Of a DNA stretch of 64,000 bases, positions 13,241 through 27,004 are shown piece by piece; position 1 is the stretch's first letter, and each line of letters starts with the position of its first letter. The DNA is taken from NCBI GenBank assembly GCA_004154925.1, contig QJNS01000142.1, positions 140,607-204,606 on the forward strand. Direction: 5' to 3'. The notes under the pieces are model-generated. The model saw nothing but the letters and a program-made list of their open reading frames with translations. It ran no database searches and was not told the origin of the DNA. Source of the stretch: Monosporascus cannonballus (Eukaryota; Ascomycota; Sordariomycetes; Xylariales). A program made the position numbers and the translations under genes.

Positions 13241-16200
13241 TTAATTTTAGTAATAATTATACCGCGTACCGTATTTTAAAATATTATTTTCTTATTTGTA
13301 ATTTTATTACTGGAAGCAAATAAATTATATTAATATAATAATTAAATAATTATAATAATATATAAAACGATCCCGAAATTAATTAATTACAATCACGTAA
13401 ATAACAAAATTATACTAATATTAAAATTATAATATAAGTATTATATTATTTATAAGAAAGTACAAAATAACAAAAAGATAAAAAATTATATTAACAGCTT
13501 ATTTTTGTCCAACAAATCTTTATTTTATTTATCCGATAATAACGAGAACAATAACGGACCGCCTTAATCAAAACCATGAATTAAGGTATCGATAATTTGT
13601 ACTATAAAATCATAACCTTTTTCCGTATATAAAATATTACGATTATTTAAAGCCGAATTATCCTTAGTAAATTCGGTATTAAAAGTTTTTCGAGTAATTA
13701 GGTTAAGGTTATTTATAAGTTAATTTTCGTTTTTTACCGTATCCCGCTAATTGAGCCTATTTACGTCATTAATAATAGGTATAATATTATTAAAATTAAC
13801 AAACTTAATTTCTATAATTTTACGGCCTACGGCCAAAATATTTTCGTATTTTTAATTATTCCTTTTAATCCGAAATAAATATTCCTTAATAAACCAAAAC
13901 TTTTAGAGAAAAAAATAAGCGCGTTCGAAAATTTCGTTACGAAAATCCTAAATAACGTAACGTTTATTTCGCAAAAAAGTATAACGAACGTAAAATTCGC
14001 ATTATAAGAATATACGGTACCTAATTAAAAACGAATCTTGGAAAAAAACAATATTAACGTTATATATATTGTTTTTCGACCGGTGGAATTCGCTAATAAG
14101 CTATAAATTATAATATTCGCCTTTTCGATAAAATATTTTCCATATTTCTTCCCTGGATTTTGTCGGAATTAAATTTAATATTAAAATCAATTTAATAAAT
14201 ATTTAATTTAATATTACAAAACATAATATCCAGTTAAGATAAAACATTTTTTTACCGTAATTAAATTAAACGGCCCCATAAAAAATAATAATATCGGTAT
14301 TAACCGCCTAATATAATTAACGTCGCCATATTGTATAATATACGAAAGGCATAAATAAATCTGGGCTTTTTGAAAAAACGATAATAATTTCGAAGTTTTT
14401 ATTAATAAAAACGGTATCGATTAACGGTTGGTTATTATTTTTAATAAGGTTAAAAAACTATTCTTTTATAAAATATCGGCCGTATTAAAAATATTTCCGG
14501 CCCCGTAATTATCCGATAAAAGGGTTTTATTCGGTACGTTTTAATTAGGACTATGCCGCCTAAAAAATAATATAAATAAATTATATTTCCGAATTAAAAA
14601 ATAAAATATTTACGAATTATCTGCTAAATTATTTATATCATTAAATAACGTATTATTTTCAAAAAATAATAAAAGATTTTCGTTAAAAAAATCCTTATTT
14701 ATTAATACGTTTTAATTAGGACCTTACGGTACCTCCCTTATCCATCCGGCGCGATTAAAATATTTAGAAATTACGTTATGCGTAATAAATTCAAATTCGG
14801 CGGCGGTTAACCGAAAATATATATATTTTATAAATTCGGTAAGTTCGGCTTTCGAAAAAAAGTTTTCGATTAAGGTATTCCAGGGAGTTCCATATACGTT
14901 AAATATTTCAGTTATAAATAATTCGTATTAAACGCATAATTTCTGTAAAAATAACGCAAATATACAAATATTATATATATAAATGATAAAGGGCTTAAAA
15001 AGGTAAAATTTCGGCAATTTTTAATATAATTACATTATTTTATTTAAAAATTAACCATCCGTTTTTAAAATTACTTATGTTTTATATGTCCCTGTTATAT
15101 TATTAGATTAATAAATACATACAAATATAAACAAGAAGTTTATTTATATATGGAATAAAGCAAAAATAAAAAAAGTTACCGTTTCTTATTATATAGATCG
15201 GTTATTACGCTTTAACTGGCCTATATTTTCCGAATATAACTAATTATTTTCTGATTATCATAAATAAGATAAAAATGTTTTGAAAATTAATGGGATTATT
15301 TTTTTTAAATCTATATATTCTTTAGAAAAGCTTTTAATAAATATTATATATACTATCGATCATATCTTCGTTTTTGTTAATTGCATTTAACGAAATCGAA
15401 CGGCGTTTATTATATGGTATATACTTTAATTTGGAAAATCCGGAAAATTGCTATTTATTACGTTTATAAATATATTAGCAGAAATAAAGAATAAAATCTG
15501 GATAATATTAATTACGAATTAATAAAAAGTATTAAATAATACTAGATATTATTATAACGTTTTATAAAATTATTTTAATTTTCTTTTAAGGATACGGTTG
15601 TAATAACGAATAAAGACAGTAATAATATTTCGAATAATAATACCGTATCGAAACGTTATATTATAAATATAATTTTAAATATTAAAGTTATCGCACTAAA
15701 ATACGATATCGTCTTATTATATCTGGGTATATAATATAATTTGTTCTAATTAAAACTGTATTATTATAACGGAATTAATGCGGTTACCTTAATTTTATTT
15801 ATTTATAAAATTATATTTTTATTTAATATATAATAATTTTCGCAAATACTTAACCTTTTTAATATATCGATATTATTCCGTAATAAATTTGAAAATAATA
15901 AGAACTTGCTTAGTAAATAAGGTAAATAATTGCTATTAATTTTGGAGATTATCTTAATTATAATAGCTAAAACTATAAAGAAAATGCATAAAAACGTCCG
16001 GATTGTTATTATTACGAAACCGTTTTGTTTTCCATTTTGCATTATATAATTATTATTTTTTCTTAGGTATATAACTATTTCGCTTAAAAGTTTAAATTAA
16101 TTAGGGGTAAGCGTTTTTATAAAACGTTAACTTTCGTCTAAAGTAATATAAATTATTTTAACTTTAAGTAATAGCTTTTCCGGCGGGCGACGGAATTTAG

Positions 16201-16777
16201 GCCTTTTTAAGAAAGTTACAAATTCTCCGTATAATATATTATGGTATTTGCGTATAATAATGTCTTAATTAGCCGGAATTAAAAATTCTTATTAACTTTC
16301 GCATATTAACAACTTTTAACATATTCGTTTTTTAAGACGTTAATTAATCGGTTAATCCGAATAATTAAATTATACGATTAACCATTATTTTCGCAAAAAA
16401 CCTAATTACGAATAAAATTTTTAAATATTATATTAAATCTTTTATGTTAATGACAAAAATTTAATGCACGCATACATATATTTTATTTTAAAGACATAAT
16501 GCGGTAAAACTGAGAGAATTCGGATTTGTCGTATTTTAAAAAGAGGAATGATAACGTAATAAGTTTAAGCTGTAACTAATAGATACGTTAAGGTTTAAAA
16601 GTGGCAAACGGGTCCTAATTAGGACCAAAATGGTATTAGTAATAAGCCATATTCGAAGTAATTATATAAATATATATATATATTGTTACAGAAATATTTT
16701 GTTATTAAATTATTATAGATTTTCGTTTTTCTAAAGAAGTAAAAGTGTTAAACGAAAACGTTTTTGCGTAATTATAA
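13241..16777. other. RIP-degraded AT-rich block, unclassified
   Basis: No intact frame is present. The - strand between about 13,560 and 14,900 has several short readable segments separated by RIP stops, which suggests former coding DNA of a transposon, but I recognise no family. Two identical 16-bp segments ending in AATTAGGAC lie 170 bp apart (near 14,537 and 14,707), and a 16-bp palindrome GGTCCTAATTAGGACC lies at 16,611-16,626. Confidence 0.45.
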
Positions 16778-16895
16778 CTTAGGCCTCGCTGGTTCGTTAC
16801 GGGGATTTAGGATTTGATTGGTTAATATTTAGCGTTGTGGAACGGTACTTAAGTAACTTTGAAGAAATTGGGAAAACGAGCCAGGGAGGCCTGAG
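16778..16895. repeat. 118-bp MITE-like inverted repeat
   Basis: The left arm 16,778-16,796 (CTTAGGCCTCGCTGGTTCG) and the reverse complement of the right arm 16,877-16,895 agree at 16 of 19 positions, two of the three mismatches being transitions. The segment is visibly richer in G and C than its surroundings. Its size and inverted ends fit a miniature inverted-repeat element, but I see no clear target duplication and no second copy in the window. It could also be the stem of some other structure. Confidence 0.45.
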
Positions 16896-19299
16896 CTAGC
16901 TGAGGTAAGTTCTGGAATTAGATTAACGTTACCGTGGACGCGGAGTTCTTTTCGTCGTATTTACTGGAATTAAACTTTTTTCACCTAAACGACGATTTTT
17001 CGATTTAAAAAATTATTTGGTTGCTAAAAAAAAGGATCGCCCCTATAAACGAAAATACCGTAAATACGGTACGGATTAAGTATATCGCCGTTTTAAACCT
17101 TATTAACGTAAAATACCTAATTCTTTTAAAATAACACTTAAAATAATACGATACGTACGTTTGCATTCGCGCTTATAATATCCCCGAAATCTAAAAGTGT
17201 TTAACAGTATAATAATTTTTAATTAGCGTCTTTAAATAATTAGATTTAATATGGGCCGAATGCAAATTAATAAAATTAACGCGCGTCGAAATATTTGAGA
17301 TTTTTATTATATTATTCGAATAATACGAGAAATAATATTTAACGATTATATATTAACGGAAACAATTAAAACGAAAGGATTTGTACGGAACGTTCGCGAC
17401 CTTAAGGGAGTTTTCGTTAAAGGACGCCGTAAATTCTTTAAAACTTAACGGAAAGTATCGTTACTCTTATTTCGCAAACCGGCTAATACATATCTGGCCC
17501 CCGGAATCGTGCCGTAAACTTATGTACGCTTTTAAAAAAAATAACTGCCGCAAAACGCCCAGCCGCCGAACTTACTAAATAACGTTTTTTGACGTATAAA
17601 GGTACGCGCCTTAACAAAGGAATAAAAAGCCGTACGAAAGAAAATAAAGAAACTCTCGGACGTTAAAGTATACGACAACATTACCGCTTAAGAAATTAGC
17701 GATATGCGGCCGGAACGATCCCATTTATCAACAATTAAGTACGACTTGAAATCGGATACATAATAACTTATTATTTTATATATATATATCCTTATCCGAA
17801 ATAATTCGCCTATAAAGACGCCCAACGCGGTAATAAAAAAACGCATATTACACCTTTAATCAGTCGATTTACGTCCTTAAAAGCCGGTTTTTCAAAAAAG
17901 GATACGTCTGGAAAAACTATGCCTATAAACGCAATTTTAACCTTTATTATTATTACGAACTATAGGGCTTCGTATATATTTCTTATTTATATATAATTTT
18001 ACGAAAGCGTTTCGAATTAGGCGGTGCCCATAAAGTAATCTTTCTGTTATTATTATAGAAAATTCAAGGGGTATATTATAGAAAAAAGCACCCCTAGCTA
18101 AGGTTTTCGGATAATTATTATTCCTTCTCGGAGTTCTATATGAATGGATAGCCTACAACAAATAAAATCAACGCTTCCTAGCTTTAAATAAGTCAATATA
18201 CCCTTAAGAGCTGCGCACCTAATCCTTAATAAATGTGACAAAGGCTATTATTAACAGTATTTATATTTAAAGCATAAATATTACGTTGATAAGTCAGCTT
18301 TTTAATAATTTCGCAACGTAAATCAAAAAGCGAAAGTTTTAAACCGTTTAAACTAGATATCTAAAGTTATTTTAATTACTGTATAATAAATAATAGTGTT
18401 TAAAAGCTTTCAAAATTAAAATTAAAATAAATAGATATTTTTCCTTATTTTAATTTCTAATAGCATTTAAAAAACCCGTTTCGAGTTATTACGAATTTTA
18501 AATATTAAATATATAAATATTATAAAAACTTTATTTACAAAATTAACTATTATAATAGATAATATTAAAACTTTTATAATAAGTAGATATATAAATAATT
18601 AAAAATGCTTAATCGAAGAATACACTATATTAAAACGATTCTCTTGATATATTAGAAATACTTGGAGAAAAATAAACTATTTAAGTAATTACCAAGTAAT
18701 AGATGTTTTAATTTAATATTATAAGCGTATTTATTTAAAAGGTTATAGTGGAAAATAATAGAAACAGTAATATAATTATTTAGTAAAAGTTCAAATGACG
18801 AGCATAGTTTGTTTTTTAAATGGTTGTTTATTTATTAATATATAAAACAGCTTTTCTAATATAATCTTATTTTTATTGTTCCTATTATTGTAAAGCTTAA
18901 AGTAAATAAGTTGATAAGTTAAATATAATCTATAAATGTATTTGATAAAAGAAATAAAAATAGAAAAAAAGAATTAAACGTTTTAAGCACAACTAAAAAC
19001 TTGTATCGGTTATTTAAAAACTATTAAATTTTTAATGTTTATTAACTATTAGTATAAAAATTCTATTAAGTTATTATTGAGCGTAAAATATATTTAATAA
19101 CAACATTTTGTAATAATTAAAAAAATATTCGCTTGCGTTATAAATAAAAAAGTTTGTTAGTAATTTAACTAATTTTATTAATATAATTACACACAGAATT
19201 TTAATTTTTAAAAACATTTAACGCATAAGATAAATATTATAAATATTATAATAATTATAATAATTATAAAGCTATAAATAACTTTAATTTCAAATATAC
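16896..19299. other. AT-rich block with one decayed coding-like segment
   Basis: From about 16,990 to 18,000 the DNA is moderately AT-rich and has short open runs, the clearest at 17,381-17,578 (+), which I do not recognise; RIP stops follow it. From 18,060 to 19,299 it becomes low-complexity A/T sequence. The last six bases (ATATAC) resemble the six bases after 27,511 (ATGTAC), a candidate duplication for the gag-only element. The left flank does not otherwise resemble the chromovirus sequence on the right. Confidence 0.4.
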
Positions 19300-19464
19300 T
19301 GTAAGGGGCTGCATACGTAATAGCTAAGGATATGGGCCATAATAGATCTATTAAGAAATTTAGGGAACAGTTAAAAAGATGCGTGGGAATAGCTAGTTAT
19401 ATATACGAGAGCTACGAGATTAGCGTTACGCTAATTCTTTTATTAAGGCCCTTGGCCCGTAATA
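19300..19464 (-). repeat. 3' LTR (165 bp) of the gag-only element
   Basis: The repeat is the same length as, and collinear with, 27,347-27,511. Differences are mostly C/T and G/A, and this copy carries the heavier RIP load. In element orientation it follows a purine tract (about 19,468-19,478). Confidence 0.85.
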
Positions 19465-19474
19465 TAACCCTTTC

Positions 19475-20305
19475 CTCTAGATCTAATTCTCGCTTTTTCT
19501 CGTTACGCGGCAAACGTTTATTTGTAACACCTTTTTAGGGACCTTATTCCAAGGCGGCGATATTCGCAAATCCTAATCTAAGGGATCCTCTAACGGTTAT
19601 GGGGAGATTACGCCGTATGCTTTATGCCCGTACGTTTTTGGCGCGTTACGCGCTATTAGCTTTATATCCTTGCGTTATTTTCTCTAAGACTTTTTTTTTG
19701 CCAGTTTTTTTAATATTTCGTAAGCATCAAGCTTATTTAAGTCCTTCCAGGTTTTGTCGAACGTTTTTACGGCTGCTTTTTATCGTTTAAATAATAACAG
19801 AACTTTTAAAGCCTTATTAACGCCAATATATCGGACGATAACTTCCTTCTCTTTGGGATAATTCCTCCGAAAATGCCCCGTTTTGCCATATTTTAAATAA
19901 CGTCCTTTTGTTCGCCAACGGTGCTTACGTTAGTAATTAACGATTAACGTACCAATTTCTATACTTTTTATAATATCGCCTTTTAACTAGAAAACTTTTA
20001 CGTATAAACGCGTTAAGGTAAGGGCCGTTAAAAATAATATTTCCGAACAGTAAAAAAGTTATACGAACTTTTTTTAAATATTAAGTTACCTTTCGTAATC
20101 TAGCTGCTTTTTCGTTTCGGCGTTAAGGCTCGAAATTAATAAGAGAATTTTAACTTTATCCGGTTATTTGTTTTTTCCGGCCTGGTAAAAAACATTTTCG
20201 AATATAAAAACGTATTCGGACGCCGTTTAAACGTTATATTAACGCAGCTTAATTAAACGTTAATTAATTTTTTATTTCTTATTGGGTTTTTCCAAGGTAA
20301 CGGCG
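19475..20305 (-). pseudogene. gag, 3' part with zinc knuckle (gag-only element)
   Basis: Reading leftward from the copy B insertion point, the frame continues that of 27,005-27,288 and stays interpretable down to the purine tract, broken only by RIP-type stops. It contains a Retrotrans_gag-like stretch (PDKVKILLLISSLNAETKKQ) and then, near 19,855-19,900, YLKYGKTGHFRRNYP, which is a CX2CX4HX4C knuckle with two Cys codons turned to Tyr by TGC-to-TAT. The roughly 100 codons after the knuckle match no protease or RT that I know. ORFs on the + strand here (19,332-19,790) are shadows. Confidence 0.8.
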
Positions 20306-20310
20306 ATATA

Positions 20311-20665
20311 TGTGACGGTTATGCGGTTTAACCAATTATTAAACCTAAGTCGTACGGGTTTATATTGGCAGGAGTATCGTAAGAATCTGAGCAATAAATA
20401 TAGTAACGTATTATGTTTTATAATACCAAAAGTGCCTTAAGTAACGATATTATATTGCAAGCTAAAGTTATCTAAATTATGGAATTAATGAACGTACATA
20501 TACTTAATATTATGCCCTTTAATCCTAGGATTCGCTGGATTCGCTAGCGATTCTGGCGATCCAAGATTCGCTGGATTCGCCAGCGATCTTAGCGATCACG
20601 TAACTTGGAGCGTCCCCACTTTTGTATAACCGTTTCGGGTTGTGCCAAGCAGTTGGGTCATAATA
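20311..20665 (-). repeat. 3' LTR of chromovirus copy B (short form)
   Basis: The LTR is 355 bp and reads TGTGACGG...GGGTCATAATA on the + strand. It carries about two of the 35-bp GATCGC-rich units (about 20,527-20,605) where the partner LTR has three. The partner LTR is 37 bp longer. Confidence 0.88.
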
Positions 20666-21309
20666 CGATTTTTCCTCCTCTATAATTTTCGTTCCGAAAA
20701 TTAATTCGTAAGTATTTATTCCAAGATATCTTCCTACGTTCGAAAATATGCTAAACCTTTTTCCAAAGTGAAAATCGCATAGCATAACTTACTTTTGGCC
20801 GCTGTTTTATTTAGTCCTTGCTTAATAACGCCTTGTTCTTATTGCGAACGCCGGAAATTTAAATATTAATTGTTCGAGAAAAACTTTTCCCGCTATTTTT
20901 TATATATTCGTTATCAGCAGGCCAATTGTAACATTTGCGGCCTTAGTCCGGAGCAGTTGTAGAAAATTGCCATTTAACATTGCAAATTCAAAAAAGAGCT
21001 GGAGGCCGCTATAAAGGTTAAAAAGCTGGCCAAAGCCCATACCTGTCGTATCTGGAAACAAAAAAAATGTGGTACGATAAAATGATAAAAGCCGTATTTT
21101 GTGATATCGACAATTTGGAAAAATTAAAGAGGTTGGAACATTAAGAAAAATAGGCCGAACTGGAGGCCGCTAAGACCATAACGGCGGAGGCCGTATTTTT
21201 TCTTAATTGGTCCAACCTAAAATCCACGGATTGGTCGTTTATCGATTGGGAGATTTTCGACCTTGTCGATTTCGGCGTTATTAGTAAAAATTCTTTAATA
21301 GGCGTTAGG

Positions 21310-21434
21310 CGCCAATAAGATTTTTGGCGGGTTCCAAGGTATTTTCGGAATCTGGATATTTTTTTCACTTAATTAGGTACTGAGTAAGTCCGTTCTGTTT
21401 TCGCATATCGAAAGTTTTTTCTATTTCGTATGCC
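21310..21434 (-). pseudogene. Chromodomain of copy B integrase
   Basis: The - strand encodes AYEIEKTFDMRKQNG and then YPDSENTLEPAKNLIGA, the same chromodomain seen in copy A. One TGA/TAA-type stop lies inside. It sits at the 3' end of the pol remnant, as expected for a chromovirus. Confidence 0.83.
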
Positions 21435-24400
21435 TATTCGTTTTTTATTTCTACGTCGTTTTATGCCGTATACACTTTAATTATATCTGTTACTAATTCG
21501 AATAAGGAAATATAAAAAAATAAATAAAATTTAACTTTTGGTAGAAATTCTAATTAATAGTTGTTCTTTGAGATTTTCTTAGCGATTTTATATGGACCGA
21601 TATATTTGAAATCAAATTTTTTACTAGGCCGTTTTATTTAAATATTTTTGGTAATAAGGAATATTATTTCCCCTTTTTCGAAAGTTAATCCTTTTAACCT
21701 TTTCTAATTATAATATTTGCTTATTTAATTTTGTACGAATTCCAATTCCGTTTTTATTTCTTAATGTAGTTATCGTAATTGTTTTAACGTAAAGATTACT
21801 TTAATATTAATTGGATTATCGTTACATACTTTTTTATAAATTTTTAAATTAAAATTAAAATTTACGTTCGCAGGTATTATTTTAATACTTTCGTAATAAT
21901 TGATAATATAAGCTAATTATATAATTAATAACTTTTTAATTTATTTATTTTATTTATAATTAATATAATATCGTAAGTAAATTTCCAAGGTTTAATTTGT
22001 TTATTTTATTTATTTATTCGTTTATAATTTAAATACGTTAAATAATTTGTAATTTAAGCCGATTTATATTATAAGGCCTTATTAAGACTTTAATACAAAA
22101 ATTAATTCTTTATTTGATATAATTTTTATTAATAATCCGTATATATTGAAAATATATTTAAAAATGATATATGCTAATTATTCGGCGTTTATATCCTTAT
22201 GGTATAGTAAAAAATAAGAAAATTTTGTAAATCGATCGACGATTACGAAAATGCTATCGTAATGTATTCCCGTAACTGGATCCTTTGACATAGGAAGTTT
22301 AATAATGAAATCGAATATAACTAAATATTATAGTCGTTTTGCGACTGGTAATGGTTATAATTTTCCATATAGCTTATATCGTCGAGTTTTTGCTTTGGCG
22401 CAAATATCGTATTGCCGTACGATTTTCTGTATTATTAATCTTATTTTAAGAAAGGAATATGTACGTCGAAGTCGCTTTAAGGTCTTATAGATTCCTGGAT
22501 ATCCGTATAACTGATATTCGTATATTTCTCGTATTAGGTCTTTTTGATACTTTTCTAAAATTTGCATTTTATCCGTTTTTTAGTTTTTTGAAAAACTGTT
22601 ATTATGTTATTAAATCCTTTAATGTATATCATAAGGTATTGCCCGAATTATTGCAATTTGTTATGGGCGTAAATATCCTTTTGTAATAATATTAAAGATT
22701 ATATAGTTAACTTTAACCATTTTCTTTTCGAAATTTGGTTATTTGCTTAAAATATTTACTTTGCCGTTTTCTAATTTTTTATTATAGATAATAACGAAAT
22801 CGAAGTTTACCAATTTTTCCGCGTAACGAAATTATCGTTCTATAAATTCCCTGGTCGTGGTAAATCGAGTAAGATTTTGATGATCCGTATAAACCTTAAT
22901 TTGGTATAAGTTTCCCTTTAAGAAATGCCTAAATTCCCGAAATGCCATAATAATGGCCATATATTCCTTATTTGGAATACTATAATTAAGTTGGGCTTTT
23001 TTTAACTTATACGAAAAAAATATAATAAAATATAATTTACTTTAATTATTTCGTTATCCGATTATTACGCTTAACGCGTAATTCGAAATATCGGTTTTTA
23101 GTTTAACAGGACGGTTTAGATCGTATATAATTAATATTAATTTGTTAATAATCGTATCCTTAATAACTTGAAATAATTTTTCTATATCTGGCGTCTATTT
23201 AAATTCCTTTTTTTTTCGTAAAATTCGTTAAGGGTATAGTTATTTTGCTAAAGTTTCGAATAAATTTCCTATAATAATTGGCGAATCCAAAAAATACCTG
23301 TACCTTTTTGATTATCGTTAATATTTGCCATTTTGTAACCGTAACGAATTTTTTGGGGGTTTATTCTAATATGTCCTAAGATAATAATATATCCTAAATA
23401 TTTTATATATATATATATGGAACTAATTCTTTTTTGCGTTAATAAATAACTTTGCGTCCTATAAAACTTAAAAAACCTTATAAACGTATTTTATATATGC
23501 TTTTTTTATTTTCAAAAAGATAAAAATGTTGTCGAAATAACAAATAACGAAAATATCGAGAAATTTTCGTAATACGTAATTAATTATTCGCTAAAACGTT
23601 GCTAATACGTTCGTAAGTCTCATTAATATAACCAAATACTTAAATAGTTCGTATTTCGTCCTAAAGGTTATTTTCTATTCGTATTCTTTTTTAATCCTGA
23701 TAAGGTTATATTTATCTTTAAGAATAAATGCAGTAAACCATTTAATTCCGTAAAATCGGTTTTTTATTTTCGTAATTAGGGGTAATAATATTTAATCCTT
23801 AACTGTAATATCGTTTAGTTATCGATAATTAATTATAAATCGTAATTTCCCGTTTTTTAAGGTACGAAAAATATAAGATATCCCGCCGGTAATTTTGAAG
23901 GTCCAATTTATTTTTTTTATAATTAATCTTTTAGGTATTTTCTGAAAATACGTAATTCGTTTCCGCTAAGATTATAAATAAGGTAAAACTTTGTTGAAAA
24001 TCTTTCCTTAAGGATTATCTTATAATTTTATTCGTTATGTTTTAATAATTTCGTATCGAACTCCTTTTTAAAAAGCTATTCGTATTTATGATATTATGGT
24101 AACATATTGGTCAAATTTTCTGATTTCTTGGGCTGCTATTCTTGTTATTTCAGATCGTTATTTAGTTGCTTTAATTTTGCTTTAATAATAATAACGATAT
24201 ATTGTATTTTTTTTTGATACTCGTTTTTTTTATATTTTGTTCTTTTGGGTGGTAAAATATTTGTTATGTTTTTATACTTACATTTATCGCTATTATCGAT
24301 TAAATATTAAGATCTTAATTTCTTTTTTATTAATAAGGAATAAAACGAACTTTATTTGGCCAGTTTTTCCGTTAATCAAAATTCCGTATTAGCATATCCA

Positions 24401-26612
24401 TAGTAATCTTAAAATCATATCGTAATTCCCGAATAGAACGATATCGAAATTAACCGTTTAATATCGTCTTTTAATAAAAATCTCGAAATAATTAATTTTG
24501 CGTATAATTTTTCCGTTATTATAGGCGAATTTCTAACTTTCGGCATTCGTCGCTATATAAGGTTCTAATTTATATCTCTATAGCAATTTGAACTTATTAA
24601 TTATATCCGGTATAATGTAATTTCCGCTTAGAGTTTCGTAATCCACCATTACGGTATACCAATATGTTTCAATTCGTATTTTCAAAATAATAAAGTCGTT
24701 AACGTTTTTTATTATCGCGTTTAAAGCCTTTTTTAGGAATTCCCTTTAATTTTTTTAGGTTTCGTTATTTTACAACTTTTTTATAAGTAATTTTTTTTAA
24801 CTTTTATTCAAGTTTATCGAACTTTGCTTATATTTTTTCGTTTAACGCGTTAAGCTGTTATATTTATCATTATTACCGGCGTATTATTCCTTTAAGTCTT
24901 ATTAATTATTCTTAAATTTTTTATAATTTCTCTCCTTATTAAATAAATTGTTTTTTTATGTTTACGACTGCATTTTATTATGCGTCGTCCTAGCTGTCGT
25001 TTTAAAGATTTTCTATAAATTAACGTATTTTTTTCTTAATAGCCTTTTTTTCGAAAAAATTTATAATAAATGCTAATTAAAAATAAAAGTCCGTAATAGC
25101 TTTTTAATAATGTTTTTTTACCTTACGCTGGATTAACTTTTTTCCGTTTGGTAATTATATTATTTATAGTAATAAAAAGGGTTTTTCTACGGGCATTATT
25201 TTCTTTTAAGCTAACTTTTTGTTTTGGCCAATTATTAAATATTTTCTAGGGTTATAATTCGAAATTATCGATATTATTGCTTATTATTTTTGTTATGCCC
25301 GGTACGGTTTGGAAAATCGAATCCCTCCTAATATATACGGGTAATTCGTACGTAAATATGTTATTCCCATTTTGCATAATCGGGATATCCTTATCGTCAA
25401 CAATATATGGCGTGCATTTTGCCGTATCGATTAGGGGTTCCGGGACAGATTTTTTCTATTTAATTCTAGTATTCGCGTAATTATCCTTATAATACTTTTT
25501 GTTATGTTCGCGATATTTATTAAGCCAGCTTTTTGGCTTTTTGCATCCCTTGTCGAATTTTTTGTCGTAATAATCCCTATTAGGCCCCTTATCGTAAATC
25601 TAATGCGTATTTGGCTTGGATTATGTTAATAGCTTTACTATCGTTTTCTTAATTATTTCTGGATTATTTTTCCGGTATAAGGGTCCAGTTATCCTATCGT
25701 AGCTTTTTGAGTTTCTTATATTTATAGGCCTTATATCTCATTTTGCCGCAATTAAAGCATTTAATCTAGTTCCAATCTTATTTGTAAATAACGCCAAGTT
25801 CCATAAATCCTGGCGCCGTTCCGTAAGAAATAAGGGGTACGTTTTATTTCTTCCCCTGGTTAGACTTATTATATTCCGAACGTAAAGTATATTATCCTTT
25901 TTTTATCGTTTTTCAAACTGTCGATTATTAATCTTGATTACTTTTGCACTATACCAGTCCATAATAATTAATTATTCGATCCGAATAATTTCGTTTTTTA
26001 TATTATTCTTTAGCCCTTTATAAAATATGTCGATAAGGGCGTTAGCTTTGTCGTTTTCCTATCCTGCTTTAGTCGTAAAATTTTTAAAGGTTACGACGTA
26101 CTTGGATACGGGTTATTTTTATCGGAATTGCAAGAATTATTAAGCCGTTAATCGTTTTTTATCCGGATTACCGAAATTATTACATACTTTGTTTTTGAAG
26201 TTAATATAAGCTAAAAAGATTTTATTAATAAAGTCCTTTTTATTTATTTTTTTTACTTTCTAGGAATTTCTTATAATAAGCTTAAACCAATCAGCCATAT
26301 CCTTTATTAGGTATATTTCCACTATTAGGACCATATCCGCTAGGTCGCTAAGGTTTAGGAAGCGAAAGTAAATTCGCGCCTAAATCAAGAAAGTCTAAGG
26401 GTTGCCCTTTTTATCGTAAGATTTTGGCTTTTTAGGCTTTATACGGGCGAAAAAAGGTTAGGCAGGTGGCGTAGCTCTAAGTTATCGAATTTCTTTTTCC
26501 AGCTTCCGAATTCGAACCTAAAGCTGCTGAATAGGGGTTTCTTAAATGCTGGTCGATATTTTGACAGTATTATTCAAAGTTTAACGGTACTATTAAACAA
26601 AAGCTTATAACG

Positions 26613-27004
26613 TATAACGGCTTTGCGGTTTAACTAATTATTAAACCTAAGTCGTACGAGTTTATGTTAGCAGAAATATTATGGGAATTTGAATAATAAA
26701 TATAATAACGTATTATATCTCGTAATATCAAAAATGTTTTAAATAATAATGTTATATTACAAACTAAAGTTATTTAAATTATGGAATTAATAAACGTACA
26801 TATACTTAAACGTTATACCCTTTAGTCCTAGGACTCGTTGGATTCGCTAACGATCCTGGCAATCCAAGATTTGCTGGACTCGCCAGCGATCCTGGCGATC
26901 CAAGATTCGCTGGACTTGCCAGCGATCCTAGCGATCACGTGACTTGGAGCGTCCCCACTTCTGTATGACCGTTTCGGGTTATGCCAAGCAGTTGGGTCAT
27001 AACA
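26613..27004 (-). repeat. 5' LTR of chromovirus copy B
   Basis: This 392-bp LTR pairs with 20,311-20,665. Its right (outer) half, from about 26,825 to 27,004, is nearly free of RIP and shows three tandem 35-bp units. Its left (inner) half is strongly A/T-converted. Confidence 0.88.

Larger units (their letters stand above)
20311..27004 (-). mobile_element. Chromovirus copy B: full-length element nested in the gag-only element
   Basis: This 6,694-bp element lies in - orientation. Its LTRs are 20,311-20,665 (355 bp, 3' LTR) and 26,613-27,004 (392 bp, 5' LTR). The 5 bp ATATA flank both sides (20,306-20,310 and 27,005-27,009). A purine tract (reverse complement of about 20,668-20,680, GAGGAGGAAAAATCG) abuts the 3' LTR. 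From right to left one can read a gag knuckle (about 25,740-25,765), an RT box decayed to YFDNIF (about 23,523-23,546), integrase and a chromodomain (21,310-21,434). Excising it with one ATATA copy restores the gag frame of the host element, which confirms the borders. RIP has inactivated it. Confidence 0.92.

Noticed and set aside
19332..19790. Plus-strand ORFs of 63-68 codons in the gag-only element
   Set aside because: They are antisense to the gag frame and have no motif.
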